64,000 nucleotides of DNA, from contig NC_045436.1 of NCBI RefSeq assembly GCF_002776525.5, positions 14,419,243-14,483,242 of the forward strand, written 5' to 3'. The notes below the pieces were generated by a model. The model saw only the letters and a list, made by a program, of their open reading frames with translations, was not told the origin of the DNA and did no database searches. A program made the translations under genes and the position numbers. Source of the stretch: Piliocolobus tephrosceles. Lineage: Eukaryota; Chordata; Mammalia; Primates; Cercopithecidae. Shown piece by piece: positions 49,085 to 61,815 of the stretch (position 1 is the stretch's first letter; each line of letters opens with the position of its first letter).

Positions 49085-49218
49085 TTTTTTATTTTTTTTG
49101 TAGAGAGGGAGTCTCATGTGTTGTCCAGGATGGTCTCAAAATCCCGGCCTCAAGAAATCTTCCTGCTTCAGCCCCGTAAAGTGCTGGGATTATATGCATG
49201 AACCACTATGCCCAGCAG
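49085..49218 (-). mobile_element. Alu left-monomer element (FLAM-like), antisense
   Basis: About 134 bp: a T-rich tail, then gtctcatgtgttgtccagga, then gtaaagtgctgggattatat, then gaaccactatgccc. It corresponds to a single left Alu arm with its own tail, as in free left monomers that predate dimeric Alu. No clear target-site duplication. Confidence 0.75.
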
Positions 49219-49536
49219 TAGTTGGGATTTACAGACAGGCTGAGCAGTCACTTTGCAGTCACAGCTCCATACTGTGGAAGGAGAGTGGTATTTTTAGTGG
49301 ATAATTAACTGATCCTAGAAACCAAGAATTATTTATTTTGATTTTACATCCCAATGTCTTGGTGGAAGATCAGAGCTGCATGAGAATGAGGATCTTGTCT
49401 CTGGAGGATTTGGTTTAAAAATGCATTGAAAGCACAAATCTTTTCTTGGAGATTGAGAAGTCAGCAGCAAAAAAATTAAAGTTCAATATGAATACTCATA
49501 GGGTCAGACTTCTAAATTACCTTTCTAGGTTTTATC

Positions 49537-49568
49537 ACACACACACATACACACACACACACACACAT
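49537..49568. repeat. (CA)n microsatellite
   Basis: About 15 CA units with one ta interruption. Confidence 0.95.
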
Positions 49569-49934
49569 CACTGAAGGCAGGAATTAATTTTACATTTGCT
49601 ATGTATAACATAGCATGTTAAGTGAGTCAGAAAAGACATATGGAAGGCTCTTATGGAATTCCATATCTAACAATCCTACTTCTTTCCGTTTCTTCTAAGT
49701 GATACATGAAACCCCAGATCCATATGTAAATAAACAACGCATGGCCATGCCTCAAAGTTACTGGGATGATTTCCTTCCATGTTATGTAAATTGAGTCATC
49801 CACCATGGATAGAATGTTCAGCCTCGTTTCATTTGGCTTGTTCTCTGAGTGTTCAGATGAGGCTCATTTCATGAGACTTGTTTTCAGAGTGTTGAAATTG
49901 AGTTTATGCTCTTCAATTTTCTGAGTTAAAATGC

Positions 49935-50115
49935 ATAGAATGTTAGACCCGAAACGATCTTCAAGATTATGTACTCCGTCCCCACTTTCTTTACAAATGA
50001 ACAAACAAAAATCCAGAGGTGTATGCTTGCTTAACGTTAAATAGCTGAGTATTGCAGAGCTGATACAAAGGCATATCGGATCATGCCTGGGTGTCTCATC
50101 CAGGGATGCCTTCTA
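49935..50115. repeat. possible ancient MIR-like SINE
   Basis: The text agaatgttagacccgaaacg, then a ctttacaaatgaacaaac block, then a cttgcttaacgttaaatagc block follows the word order of an old tRNA-derived SINE. Too diverged for a firm family. Confidence 0.35.
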
Positions 50116-50119
50116 ATTA

Positions 50120-51530
50120 TTTTTTATTCTTATCAATAAAAACATATGAATGCTAACTTTGTTTTATTTAATTAATATCAGCTGAAAAAATAAATCTAGA
50201 CACTGGTATGATTTTTCTTCACTATAAGCACATTCTTTTGAAATCTAACCATTAAAAAATATCACGATGAAAAACTGAAATCAAGATGCAATTGATTTTT
50301 TCAGCCAGCTGTTGAAAGGGTATTGAACTACCAGAGAAGAAATAATTACAGCTATTCTTGAGGCATGAAATAACCACAAGTTAATGTCATTTATTCCTGA
50401 AATGTTTTGTATGCTTTCAGAAAATCAAAACTATGTTTCAACAATGGCAGAAAAAAAGTGCTTATCCCCAAAACTGAAAATAACTAATTCAGATTAGGAG
50501 AGTCTTTGGGTAAATGCTTTCCTTACTGTGTTCAGAATGACACATGACATAATTAAATCAGTGGGAAATTTATATTCACCTAGTTTATACATTCATATTT
50601 CATTGATATTCATTTTAGAAGAACGTAAATATATAAACAAAATGATATATGTCTCCTGTCTCCTTAGGGCTATTTTTTAAAAATGTTGTGAACTTACAAT
50701 TAATCTTGAAAAGACTTATGGCATTGAAGGTTAATGTGAGAGTCTCACAAGAAAAGGAGATTTTCAAGTCAGTAACTTACGATTTCTGCTGCAGGAGAGA
50801 TGAGATGTATAAGGAACGTAAAATTTCACTTCTTAAAATTTACTTATGTACGGATTCATCAGACTTTACTTCAAGAGAGCATTAATTTCTTTAAAATAAA
50901 TTGAGTATTTTATTAATTCAGGCAGAAATTTTAAAGTAGAGAAGGAGTTAAGAAAAAAAAAAAAAAAAAGGAAAACCTTACTATATAAGCGGAAAACCCC
51001 ATGTTAGTTACATGAAAGAAATTATGCTCTAATTTGATGGAGAATGAAATTCTACCTGAATCACAATAGTGGGAAAGAAGTAATTTCACAGAGGTTCTTC
51101 AGTTTCACTTTTGACAAACATAAGGAAAGATGTAAGAAGAGGGATTTATCAAGTGGGATTAAATTATATTAACTGCTATTATCAGCGCCATGTTTTATTT
51201 GAAAATGATATTCTGTGACGAGGGACTTCCCAGATTTCTGCGTTTTACAAATATTAAGTTTTCTGTATATACATTTTCTGGATAATTGCAAAGGAGAAGA
51301 AAACATTTTGATATTTGATAATAAGAAGTATTTCATAAATATGGACATACACGATAAATATTTGATCTGGGGACTTCTCGTTGTTGCCACAAACTGGAGC
51401 ACTTCTGAGTCTGAATTTCGGAGCAGTATGAATGCTCTATTTTTAATGTACAATTCTTTCTTCCTAATTGTGCTCTTTAACACATAGTCTATTCTGTGAT
51501 TTTGATGCCTTTTGCCTTTGTGTGTTCTTT
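50120..51530. other. unassigned AT-rich sequence, no gene seen
   Basis: Includes an A18 run near 50953-50970. Open frames at 51169-51487 occur on both strands over the same bases and have no recognisable domain. Confidence 0.4.
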
Positions 51531-51535
51531 TCTAG

Positions 51536-51670
51536 GCAGACTTCCCGTTCCACAACAGAAACTCAATTATTTCAATGAGATTGTGAATTCTTGCACTGAA
51601 AATCAATTCCTTGCGAGAGATTTTAGAGAAGGAAGAAAGCTAAAGACTGAGAAATGTCTGTGGTATTACG
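51536..51670 (+). other. candidate internal exon, 135 bp, unknown gene
   Basis: A pyrimidine-rich acceptor (tgtgtgttcttttctag) is followed by 135 bases ending tggtattacg and then a strong donor, gtaagagt. One frame is open throughout. It enters with two bases and leaves with one, so both flanking introns would be phase 1 and the exon could be skipped or included without a frameshift. The frame reads LPVPQQKLNYFNEIVNSC and onward to CLWYYG. I do not recognise the peptide or any domain, and no partner exon was found in the window. It could equally be a non-coding RNA exon or a chance match. Confidence 0.3.
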
Positions 51671-51679
51671 GTAAGAGTG

Positions 51680-52465
51680 TGTTAAGACAGTCTCATATTT
51701 ATACAATGCAGGTACTTAAACACTACAAATTATTTGTAAACCACAAAATCTTTAATAGATGTCAACTTTCCTTGACAGACAATTTTATCCAAAAAATTAA
51801 AAAGAGGGAAATAAAAATGTAGAGTATATAATGATTTCTTAAGAGTTAGTTATGAGAAAGGAACCAACTTAAAATTACAAAGAAAGAAACCAATTTAAAT
51901 CATTCCTTGAGACCATATATTTACATATATCTTTTCTATTATCAAGGTGAACTTGGAATTTGTATTATTGATTTATAATTTATTAAAACAATTTCTGAGA
52001 AGTTTGCCCTTATTTGATATGGTAGGTCTATTGATCAGGTTTCCTATTAAATTGGTTCTCTCAGTATTGCAGAAGTGAAAATCACTGCAGGCTGAGATTA
52101 TTCCAATGAAACAATTAATTTGAAACTATTTACATTGAATTGTTTTGTTGAAAATGCATAATTTGATGATACTTGCAGTTTTTCAATCTAGCACTAATGG
52201 ATTAATAAACCAATAGAAAAGGAGGTAATCTCTGCCACAATGTGGAAACCATCATGGCTAAAATTGAAAGCCCCAATCTCTGAGGTAAGGGCACTGTGAA
52301 TCAACAATTTTCTTTTGAAATGGATATGCTTGATTTGCTAAGTTGCTTTTTGAATCATGTCTAAGTCTCTTACTCTTTCCTTTTTATTAGAACAGTGCTT
52401 GGTATAAGCACATTTTGTTGTTTAGTAAAAATCAAGTACCAAAATCTGAATGAGAACCCAGCATA
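51680..52465. other. unassigned sequence; one further donor-like site
   Basis: A donor-like gaggtaaggg lies at 52280-52289 with no obvious acceptor upstream. Nothing else recognised. Confidence 0.35.
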
Positions 52466-52470
52466 GCCTC

Positions 52471-52861
52471 TGTATTAGTTTGCTAGGGTTGCCATAACAA
52501 AATACCATAGGCTGGATGGTGTAAACAGCAAGACTTGTTTTCCCACAGTTCTGTAGATTAGAAGTCCTAGATTAAGGTGCTGGTAGACTCAGTTTCTGGA
52601 GAGGGTTTTCTTCTGGGCTTGCAGATGACTACCTTTTCTTTGTATTCTCACATGGCCCTTACTCTGCACATAGAGTAGAGGCCTCAGGTGTGTCTTCCTC
52701 TTCTTGTGAGACCATCAGTTCTATGGGACTAGGGCCACACCTGTATGTCCTCATTTAATCTTAATTACCTTTCAAAGGCCCTATCTTTAAGTACAGTCAC
52801 ATTGGGATTTGGGGCTTAAAAATATAAATTTTGGGAGGACACAATTCAATTCATAGTTGCA
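52471..52861 (-). mobile_element. MLT1-type MaLR LTR, antisense
   Basis: The plus strand starts tgtattagtttgctagggtt, passes through a taccataggctggatgg block, a cctatctttaagtacagtca block and ends near ttgggaggacacaattcaat. This is the reverse complement of the MLT1 LTR. Probably a solo LTR; no interior adjoins. Confidence 0.85.
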
Positions 52862-53607
52862 TCTGATATCATAGATGTCATAGAATTTGACTTATTTTTC
52901 TACCGATTCTTTCTTAGAATGCTACTCTTCACTAAATTAACTTCTCTTTCTTCATGACTACCAGTTTCCCTGACTACCTGGGCCCCATCTCTTCCTCTAC
53001 TTAATGCCGCATCTTGCCACTTTATGTCTTGCATATTGTAAAATAGCCATTATATATTTAGTCATTTCATGAACCATTATTCTTCCTTGCTACTCCTGTT
53101 AAGAAGCAATTTACAACTCTGTTCCTTTATTTCTGCTTCTGCCTTGATTCATGTTCCAATGCTTGCAATTAACATCTCACTATATCACTCCTTCTCTGTA
53201 TTAAGTATCTTATTTTATGGATTCTGTTTACTGTATACTTTTTTGATGTCTCTCTACTTCTGTAATTCTTTATTATCTATGAAAATCTCCTTGTGTTTCA
53301 TATTCAAGAGATCTACTTTATTAGAGTTTACTTTGGACTTTAATCCAATTATCCACGACCAGGATAGCAGGAGCACATGGGGTCACTTAGAAGAAAAAAT
53401 TCTTGATAGAAGGTCACAGAATTTTGGGCTTTCTTCAGTATAATTTGGGGGCCCTAAGTAATAAATGCTGAAGATTATTTTCACCTAACTTCTCATTATT
53501 TTTAGCCATTTTATCACAATTAGCTACACTTATTTACCATGTCTCACTACATACTCTGTCATTCTAAATAGCAACAAAGAACCATGCCTTAAAGATGATG
53601 GATTTTT

Positions 53608-53908
53608 GGCCGGGCATAGTGGGTCATGCCTGCAATCTCAGCACTTTGGAAGGCAGAGGTGGGAGAATCATGAGGTCAAGAGATCGAGACTATCCTGGCC
53701 AATATGATAAAACACCGTCTCTACTAAAAATACAGAAAAAAAAAAGTTAGCTGGGCATAAAAATATGAAAAAATCAGCAGTTCCAGCTACTAGGGAGGCT
53801 GAGGTAGGAGAATTGCTTGAACCCAGGAGGTGGAGGTTGTAGTGGGCCAAGATCATGCCAGTGTACTCCAGCCTGGAGACAGAGCAAGATTCCATCTAAA
53901 AAAAAAAT
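53608..53908 (+). mobile_element. Alu, full length, sense
   Basis: Starts ggccgggcatagtgggtcat and ends tccatctaaaaaaaaaa. The middle linker has an A-rich insertion (cataaaaatatgaaaaaatc). The target-site duplication is not clear. Confidence 0.92.
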
Positions 53909-54052
53909 GATTCTTTATGGTATGATAAAGAACATATAAGCTCAGAGTGATAAATGCCTGTTTTATGTTAGACAATGAGATAGTATGTAGAACTGAGGTT
54001 ATATATCAAGTTGTCTTACTCCTGTCTGATAACCGATTATACCTATTATCTA

Positions 54053-54432
54053 TGGTATTAATCCATTCTCACACTGCTATCAAGAACTACCTGAGACTGG
54101 GTAATTTATAAAGAAAATAGTTTTAATTGGCTCATGGTTCCACAGCCTGTACAAGAAGCATGGCTGAGAGGCCTCAGGAAACTTACAGTCATGGCAGAAG
54201 ATGAAGTGGGAGTCGTGTCTTACATGGCTGGAACAGGAGGAAGAGAGAGCGAAGAGGGAGGTGCTACACACTGTTAACCAACCAGATCTTGTGAGAACTC
54301 ACTATCTCGAAAACAGCAAGGGGGGATATCAGTCCTCATGATCCAATCACCTCCCACCAGGCCCCTCCTCTAACTTGGGGAATCACAATTTGACAGGAGA
54401 TTTGGGCAGGGACACAAATCCAAACCATGTCA
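54053..54432 (-). mobile_element. THE1/MST-type MaLR LTR, antisense
   Basis: The plus strand begins tattaatccattctcacact, continues cctgagactgggtaatttat and ends with a gggacacaaatccaaaccat block, the reverse complement of the THE1/MST LTR start. About 380 bp, the usual length, so a complete solo LTR is likely. Confidence 0.88.
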
Positions 54433-54439
54433 CGTATGA

Positions 54440-56090
54440 ATTTTTGAAGTTCTAGATTGAAGGACCTCACCCTTTATTTATATAAATCTTGAGTTAACAA
54501 GTTTTGCAAAAATTAGCTGTTCCAGAGTTGAAACATATGTTTTAAAAATCTTTCTAAAACAATAACAATACTAAAAATATTCTTTAAAATTAATTCTTTC
54601 ACAACCTCCTTTACCCAACCTTACTCCATGACATAGTCAAAGTGAGATATGTTTACAAGTAAATCAGATTAACTCACCTCACTCCTTAAAATGTGTCCCA
54701 ATTATTCTATTCTCTTCTGAAAAAGTTCAAATTTCTGTTTGTTTCTGAATGCTCTTTTCTGAATGTGCTCCATTCACATTCTTAGTGAAATTTCATGTTG
54801 GTGGAGAAAACACACCCTGCCCTCCAAAGATGCTGAAATCACTCATTCAGGACTGCCTTCTGCTTCCTCTTCTGTTTAGTCTTCCTTTAACTAAATTGTT
54901 TTCATGAATATTGTTCTAGTTACTTATTTACATATATTTACACTACATATAAACAAAGATTGTGTGCCTCAAAAAGGCAGAACAGTCAGAACCTTTTTAC
55001 CAATAGTTTACAAAGAAATAAAGAGTAAAAAATTTCCCTGAAGCCAGGATGCTGAGGAGAGGGGTACAAGGAAAGGGTAGAAAAGGGTAGTCTTGACCTC
55101 CTAGGAATCTGCAGCTAGCAAAGCCCTGAAACTATTGAAATGCAAAAGGGTCTATGTCTTAGGAAAAAGGAGAAGCATATTTTAATAATGAACAGAATAT
55201 TTTAAATATTGGAAACAAGTTTTAAGTTCAAAAACAACACTGGTAAATCAACAAAAAGAAATAGATTTATTTGTATTTGATTATAATTACTTTAAAGTGG
55301 TTAATTAGGACTTATGACATGAAATTTATTGGGACAAAATAACATACTCTGAACATTCAAACCACGTATGAAAGTGACTGAATTAGCAACATCCTTGAAA
55401 TTAATCTAAGTTCATTTAAAATCTAACTATATAAGAAAATTTCTCATCTCCTTCCTGTTTCTTCTACTTTATATACTTTCAGCAAAATTAATTTGCATAT
55501 TTTCTGGCAGGTTAATTTTTATTTCATTTGATTGTGCTTTCCTACCTTGGCTAAACATATATTTCAAAACTAGCTCAAATATAGCAATATTTCTATTACA
55601 GAAAAATAGCATTGACCACATTGTGTTTTGAATCTAGACTATTGATTATTTATAACAACTGTTTAACTAACGTGGTCAAAATTGTTTTAGAGAGTATATG
55701 GCAGCAAACATATACCAGACCTGTTGAGACCAAAAATGTTCATTTACAAAATATATTTGTGTTTAAGTAATGATATAGAAGACATGAAAGTCAAAAGATT
55801 AAACCAGAAGTCTATGATAATTATGTTTAAAATGCTCTGCAAACAATCCAGAAAAGTAAAATGCACTGGCATTTTAAGAATTTCAATAAATGGTTCATTC
55901 TTTACTGAGATAGGACTTTCAAATATATGGGTTGGCTGCAAGGTTTATACTGATTCAGTATTTTTCCTAACAGCTGGATTTTGATTTAATAAAGTAGTTA
56001 CATTTGAATTTGTTCTCTGAGCTTTCTTGGATTTATTGAGAAAATGCAATTATTAAAATGACACTGAGTCATAGTTTTTCCGTATTAAAA
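54440..56090. other. unassigned AT-rich sequence, no gene seen
   Basis: No repeat family or exon recognised. The 86-codon frame at 55724-55984 lies in AT-rich text and has no recognisable domain. Confidence 0.4.
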
Positions 56091-56093
56091 TGC

Positions 56094-56158
56094 TATTTCT
56101 TTCTTTCTTCTTCTTTTCTTTCTTTCTTTTTTCTTTTTTCTTTTTTCTTTTTTTTTGA
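56094..56158. repeat. polypyrimidine (TTTC)n / (TTTTTTC)n tract
   Basis: Continuous T/C run of about 60 bases made of tttc and ttttttc units. Confidence 0.9.
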
Positions 56159-56334
56159 GAACGATTATCTTTGCCTAAATGCCAATAACCCTTAATTGAA
56201 TGCTGGTTTTTAAAATGTCAATTTTCACTTTTTTTTTCTAGAGAAGAAATATATGTCTGTATTAAAAGCTTTTTTACTAATAATACATGACACAAAGTTG
56301 GCAGATAGACTTTTAATCAAGTATTTGCACTTTT

Positions 56335-56460
56335 TTAAGATGTTGACAATTTTGTTTTCTAAATAATTACTTTTAATTATATAGAAATATCAGTTTGTTA
56401 AGATGTTGACAATTTTGTTTTCTAAATAATTACTTTTAATTATATAGAAATATCAGTTTG
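56335..56460 (+). repeat. perfect 63-bp tandem duplication
   Basis: 56335-56397 and 56398-56460 are identical over 63 bases. Both start ttaagatgttgacaattttg and end aaatatcagtttg. The second copy runs directly into (TG)n(TA)n at 56459-56487. Confidence 0.97.
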
Positions 56461-56487
56461 TGTGTGTGTATATATATATATATATAT
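56459..56487. repeat. (TG)n(TA)n microsatellite
   Basis: About 5 TG units followed by about 9 TA units, next to the 63-bp duplication. Confidence 0.9.
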
Positions 56488-56669
56488 GCATACATCTGTT
56501 TGTATAAATGTACTTAAATATATAAGTAACATTAAAAGTCACGTATATGTGTATATACATCTCTCATTCTGAGAAAGGTCCTGGGAGCATCAATCGGCTT
56601 CTGACTTAGCAAGTTTGTGGTTGGTGGAGATGCTTCCAAAAGGCTCATGGTTCTAGTCCACCCATTGCT

Positions 56670-56990
56670 ACCTAATGGTTTTATGGCTTTTTGTAAATTT
56701 TGTTTATAATTGACATACGATACTTCATATAAATGGGGTACAGTTTGTATACAAGTATACATAATGTAATGACTGAATCGGAGTAGTTAGTATATTCATT
56801 GACTCATTACATTGTGGTGAGAACATTGAAAAACCCTCTCTTCTAGCTATTTTGAAACATACAATAGAATATAGTTAACTTTAATCACTCTACTGTGAAA
56901 AAGCAGACACTACTGTGCAACAGAACACCAGAACTTATTCCTCCTAGCTACCTATAACTTAGTACCCATTGATCGATCTCTCCCCATGTG
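56670..56990 (-). repeat. L1 3' UTR fragment (L1MA/PB-like), antisense
   Basis: Follows the antisense 3' UTR order: taaatggggtacagtttgta, tgaatcggagtagttagtat, ttttgaaacatacaatagaa, then cctataacttagtacccatt. Confidence 0.75.
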
Positions 56991-56999
56991 GCTCTGACC

Positions 57000-58550
57000 C
57001 TCTTCTGCCTCTGGGAATGTGAGGAGGATGAGATAATGTTGAGACTCATACATAATCACAGTGCTAGCCAGAGCTAAGTTAACATAAACAGAATTAGTAT
57101 GGAGAGAATTCCAGATTCAATGTGAGCAGTACCACCCACCACCAGCACAAGGCAATCTCATGGGAACTATATCAGTGTTCAAACTGCCCCAGTACCTGAG
57201 ACTGTGTCTAACATTACTAATGCCAGAGAACTATGTTAGTTGTCTTTCTTGTGGGCATCTCATGAGGAACCTTCATAAAAACAGCTAGTATCCAACCTTT
57301 TAGTCCCAGGAAGGGTATCTCTCTGTAAATCCAGGTGTGTTTAGACCCTCACTGCCAACATGGGATTAAGAGTGATAATCCCTTTCAATGGCCTCAGACA
57401 CTCTTAAGATCTCTTGAACTGGGTGGGTGGGTTGATGTTTGAGTGGTATGTGGTGTGGACAGAGACGAGCTAACACCATGGCTATGTTAGTGTTGGATTG
57501 AAAGGAATCTATAGGGGTCTCTCCAAAAGCCTTGGTTCATAAGCATATTTATAAGCATAAGATATATCCTCTAAAGGTCTTAAAGACAATCAAGGCAAGC
57601 AAGTTCTCAAGAAACTTAATTTATAATACAAGCAAACTTTGATATGAGAGAAAACTAACTCAGTAAATATTTACAACCTTACAATTACAGCTTTACAAAT
57701 ATATGTATATAATGTGAAAAAGAAAAGGAAGAAACTGTGCAGAACCTAATTTGGATGAATGAGTCAGTGACGGTTATGGATTAAGGTTGAACTAAAATAT
57801 GAACATTTGTCATTTGTTGTATCCAAGGCTCTCTCTCAGTCTTATTCTGCTGACACTAAAGAAAATATTGATTGTGGAGGCTTTCCCAAACCTGCAGGAC
57901 TTTTCTGCAGCATAGATAGTCTATTGGCTCTATGGTAGAAATTTTTTGGAGAAGGTGCAAGGAATGCTATTCTATTTTTATTTTATATTTATAGAGTTGG
58001 TTTTAGAAACTTAGTAAGTTACATGCATTTGCTGACATTATTTTTATATTTGCTACAATGCTTCTCTGAAGCTGGTATTATATAAAATGGTTTAAAATAT
58101 GAACATTCTGAATACTTTTTCACATTTGTCATGTTCAAAGAATTTTGCTCCAATATGAATTATTTGATATAGAAGAGAATGAACTACAAAACAATTATAC
58201 TAAATGCCTTATTGTTCTTAGGATGCAGCTCAATATTTTATACCCACATGAGTACACAAACATAAATATAAAAATATGCATATAAAATATACATAATGAG
58301 ATCCATACATATAGTAGATTCTACTTTTCTTATGTTAACAGCTCAAGTGATATGGTTATGTGTATCTTTAAATAATCTTAATGCAAAGTAGCATACATCT
58401 AAATTATTCACTGTTTTCTGTTGTATTTTACTTTTGGTTTTTATGATACAAAGGTCAGTAATTTGTATATTAAATGTAAATAATAACATTTAGAATAATG
58501 ACTAAAACTTTCCAAATGTTGCATGTTCATAAAAAAGTCAAGGCAATTAA
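57000..58550. other. unassigned sequence, no gene seen
   Basis: 57000-57560 is less AT-rich and may be an old repeat that I cannot name. The rest is AT-rich without recognised features. Confidence 0.4.
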
Positions 58551-58554
58551 AATT

Positions 58555-58810
58555 TAGAAAGAAGAAAGTAAAAAAAATTTATAAAAACATAACTCTCACT
58601 CTCAAAATCCAACACCAGCAATAACTATTATTAGTGTTAAATGCACATCATTTTATGAATATGTCTACACATATTCCAATAGGAAGAATGGGAAATACAT
58701 GCATACAAATGGATATACAATAAAAAGTGAACACAGAATTACATTGTTAATCCTATTTTTCATTTAAAATATATTAAGCATAAATGTCCTTGAATTCCGA
58801 ATAATAAAAG
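58555..58810 (+). repeat. possible ancient LINE-type repeat fragment
   Basis: The text tagaaagaagaaagtaaaaa, a ccaacaccagcaataactat block, then tacattgttaatcctatttt resembles a widespread old repeat in sense orientation. Family not assigned. Confidence 0.3.
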
Positions 58811-59337
58811 CAACTGCCTGAGGTATTACTAAAATTGTTTTAAATATTTATATCCTCAAGACACATTAATTTATGAAATATCTTCTAAGATATAAAATAT
58901 GCAAATTATAACATCACACTTCAGTTTTAGATAATTTATTGGGTCCATTATGAGAGATGTGTGATTTAATATGCTTATATCTCTTTAGTTGTTTTCTTAT
59001 ACTTTTTGCTATTTATAATGCTATTATTAAATTATTATTGCGATTAACCCCTAAACATTTGCATCATTTACATTTCTAAATTTAAAGATAATTCCCAGCG
59101 AACATTATAATTTGTTTTTAAATGGACTTGGTCCTCTTTGCTGCACTAGGTCTTTTTATTTTGTCTTCTGTTTTCATCTTTTGGCAAATATTCAAATTAA
59201 TTTTACTTAAAAAATATTTTTCTCTCTTATATTCCAGAAATTCTTTTGTGGTTGTTCGTTTCCTTTTTTTTTTTTATTTTACTATGCACATTAAATCAGA
59301 TTATATCATATTACATCTCTTCTAAAGAAATACCACC

Positions 59338-59650
59338 TGACTGGGCGCAGTGGCTCAGGCCTGTAATCCCAGCACTTTGAGAGACTGAGGTGGGTGGATC
59401 ACCTGAGGTCCGGAGTTCGAGACCAGCCTGGCTAATATGGTGAAACCCCCTCTCTACTAAAAATACAAAAATTAGGCAGGCATGGTGGCGGGTGCCTCTA
59501 ATTCTAGCTACTTGGGAGGCTGAGGTAGGAGAATTACTTGAACCTGAGAGGTGGAGGTTGCAGCAAGCCAAGGTCGTGCCACGGCACCCCAGCCTGGGTG
59601 ACAGAGTGAGACTCTGTCTCAAACAAAACAAAACAAACAAACAAACAAAA
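59338..59650 (+). mobile_element. Alu, full length (AluS-like), sense
   Basis: Starts tgactgggcgcagtggctca, has both arms and a (CAAA)n tail. The target-site duplication aaagaaatacYacc is at 59324-59337 and 59651-59664 (one mismatch). Confidence 0.95.
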
Positions 59651-59664
59651 AAAGAAATACTACC

Positions 59665-61045
59665 CAAAGAGGCACTTATGTGCAAAGATAGCCATAGTGG
59701 CATAGATTTAAATGTACAAATCCTAGAAACAACTTAAATGTCCAAAACTAAGAGAAAAATAAATGATAGATAAGACCAACATATAATGACTACAAATGAG
59801 TAGAGTAATAATAGATTGTCCCTTAATGGTACTTTCAACATAGGACATTATGATAAAATATAAATTTGAGATAAGATCTACAATTATATTTACATATATT
59901 AGTACTGGTATTAAATTGAGATGGGAGGCATTTCCTCCCTTGTCATGAGAGAACATTATTTCAGAAACATTGACCAACTGTTGAGTTTCTAGAAGTAGGT
60001 ACCCAACTGGTGAGGTGTTTTGAACCTGTGTATTTTCAAGAATATGTGAAATAGTTAGAGAAGATAAGGCTGAGAATGTTAGGAAAGTGGGAGGGCTGAA
60101 TTTAGTGACTTAATATCATTAAAGCACTGTACTTCTCTTTCATGGTTATTTGCAAAGATTGAAAAGAGTCCTGCTTTAATTATTTCCCACTTATGAAAGT
60201 ATAACTCCACCACCTTGTAGTCCAGTTGAGCACAGCTAACTAGACAAGAGATGGACACCTAAGAGGTGACCATCATATTCTCTCTCAAAACATGGAAGCC
60301 TTTCTTTGCTGCTAAGTAGCCCGAGGAGAGAATTCTATTCAGAAAATAGAAAGGAATGAAGATCATGTACAGAAAGAAACTGTTTGGTGTCCTTGCAACT
60401 TTTCAATTACTAGCTCCAGCTACTTCCTGCTAGGTTCCTGCCTCAGGTTATATTAAATGTATATGAATTCCAATAACAAATTCCACCTTCAGCAGCACTT
60501 TAAAAATTCATGAGAGTAATAGGGAATAGACCTGCTTTATTTGCTCCAGAGATCACAACAAAGGCCAGTGATGGATTTTTCAGGAAGGCAGATGTTGAAA
60601 TATTTAGATTTTTTTTCCCTAGGCAGATAAAACTTTAAAAAAGCAGAATAGGTGAACTTACGAGCCTTACCCTCACCAGCAGGACTTAACAAGAGGTTAT
60701 GTGACCTATTGACAGAGACATCCAGAAGACTGCTTTGTTAACTGAGAGGATGGGCAGGGTACCTGAAATCCCTCTTGCAACAACTAGAGGTGAAGAACAG
60801 GAAAATACATGTATCTGATGAGACTTTTGTCATAGTCCTGTGTGTTAACAATGTATTAGTATGTAAAGTTTTCAATGTTGCTGATGAATCAGGTGGCATA
60901 GATAATGCCACTGTAAAATATTTTCAAGAGGGCAAAAGTTTTGAGAAGGTAATTTTAGTAATAAATTTGATAAATAATTTTGCAACATAACATTGCCTTG
61001 AAGGTCATGCAACTTCGAGGTCATGCAATTGGAGACCAAAGATTG
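59665..61045. other. unassigned sequence, no gene seen
   Basis: An open frame at 60775-60990 ends near a donor-like aaggtaattt but lacks a convincing acceptor, so it is not called. No repeat family recognised. Confidence 0.4.
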
Positions 61046-61059
61046 GAAAGAAGTAGTTG

Positions 61060-61375
61060 ACTGCGTACAGTGGCTCATGCCTGTAATCCCAACATTTTGG
61101 GAGGCTGAGGCAGGCAGATCACAAGGCCAGGACCTCAAGACCAGGCATGGCCAATATGGTGAAACCCCATCTGTACTAAAGATACGAAAAAAAAAAAAAA
61201 AAAATTAGCCCAGCATGGTGGTGGGCACCTGTAGTCCCAGCTACTTAGGAGGCTGAGGCAGGAGCATTGCCTGAACTCAGGAGGTAGAGGTTGCAGTGAG
61301 CCAAGATCACACCACTGCACTCCAGCCTGGGTGACAGAGAGAGACTCTGTCTCAAAAACAAAAAGAAAAAAAAAA
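61060..61375 (+). mobile_element. Alu, full length, sense
   Basis: Starts actgcgtacagtggctcatg. It has an expanded A run of about 18 in the middle and an A-rich tail. The target-site duplication aaagaaRtagttg is at 61047-61059 and 61376-61388. Confidence 0.94.
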
Positions 61376-61654
61376 AAAGAAATAGTTGCAGAATGGACAT
61401 CACACAAGAATATAAGTTCTAGAGAAGCCCTGCAGTCATTATCACCAACTGACGTTGACTAGGAAAAACTACCTTCCCTAAAAAGCTTTAAATGTTTTAG
61501 TAGTACATTTGGCTTATTATGGCAAATAAGTAAATAATTAATTGTATAAATGTGTTATAAATGTGTTAGTCATGGTTTAAGAAAAATGGTAATGCTTAGA
61601 GGATTAAATTAGAAACCAGATTTAGAAATAATAAGTACCAAATATCAATTCTAT

Positions 61655-61815
61655 TCTTTGACAGGCATTGTAGAAAACATCTCATTATTCATCATAATCT
61701 CAAACAAGTCTTATTATTCAAATATTATAGATGAGAAATCTAAGTCTCAAAAACTTAAATTTCTTGACTAATGACACGAAGGTGTAACCAGGATTTAGAT
61801 TCAGATGTAGCTGGG
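61655..61815 (-). repeat. MIR SINE, antisense
   Basis: The text attatagatgagaaatctaa, gtctcaaaaacttaaatttc, then a gtgtaaccaggatttagatt block follows antisense MIR. Confidence 0.6.

Noticed and set aside
60775..60990. 71-codon frame with a donor-like aaggtaattt
   Set aside because: No adequate acceptor upstream and the peptide is not recognised, so the evidence is too thin for an exon call.
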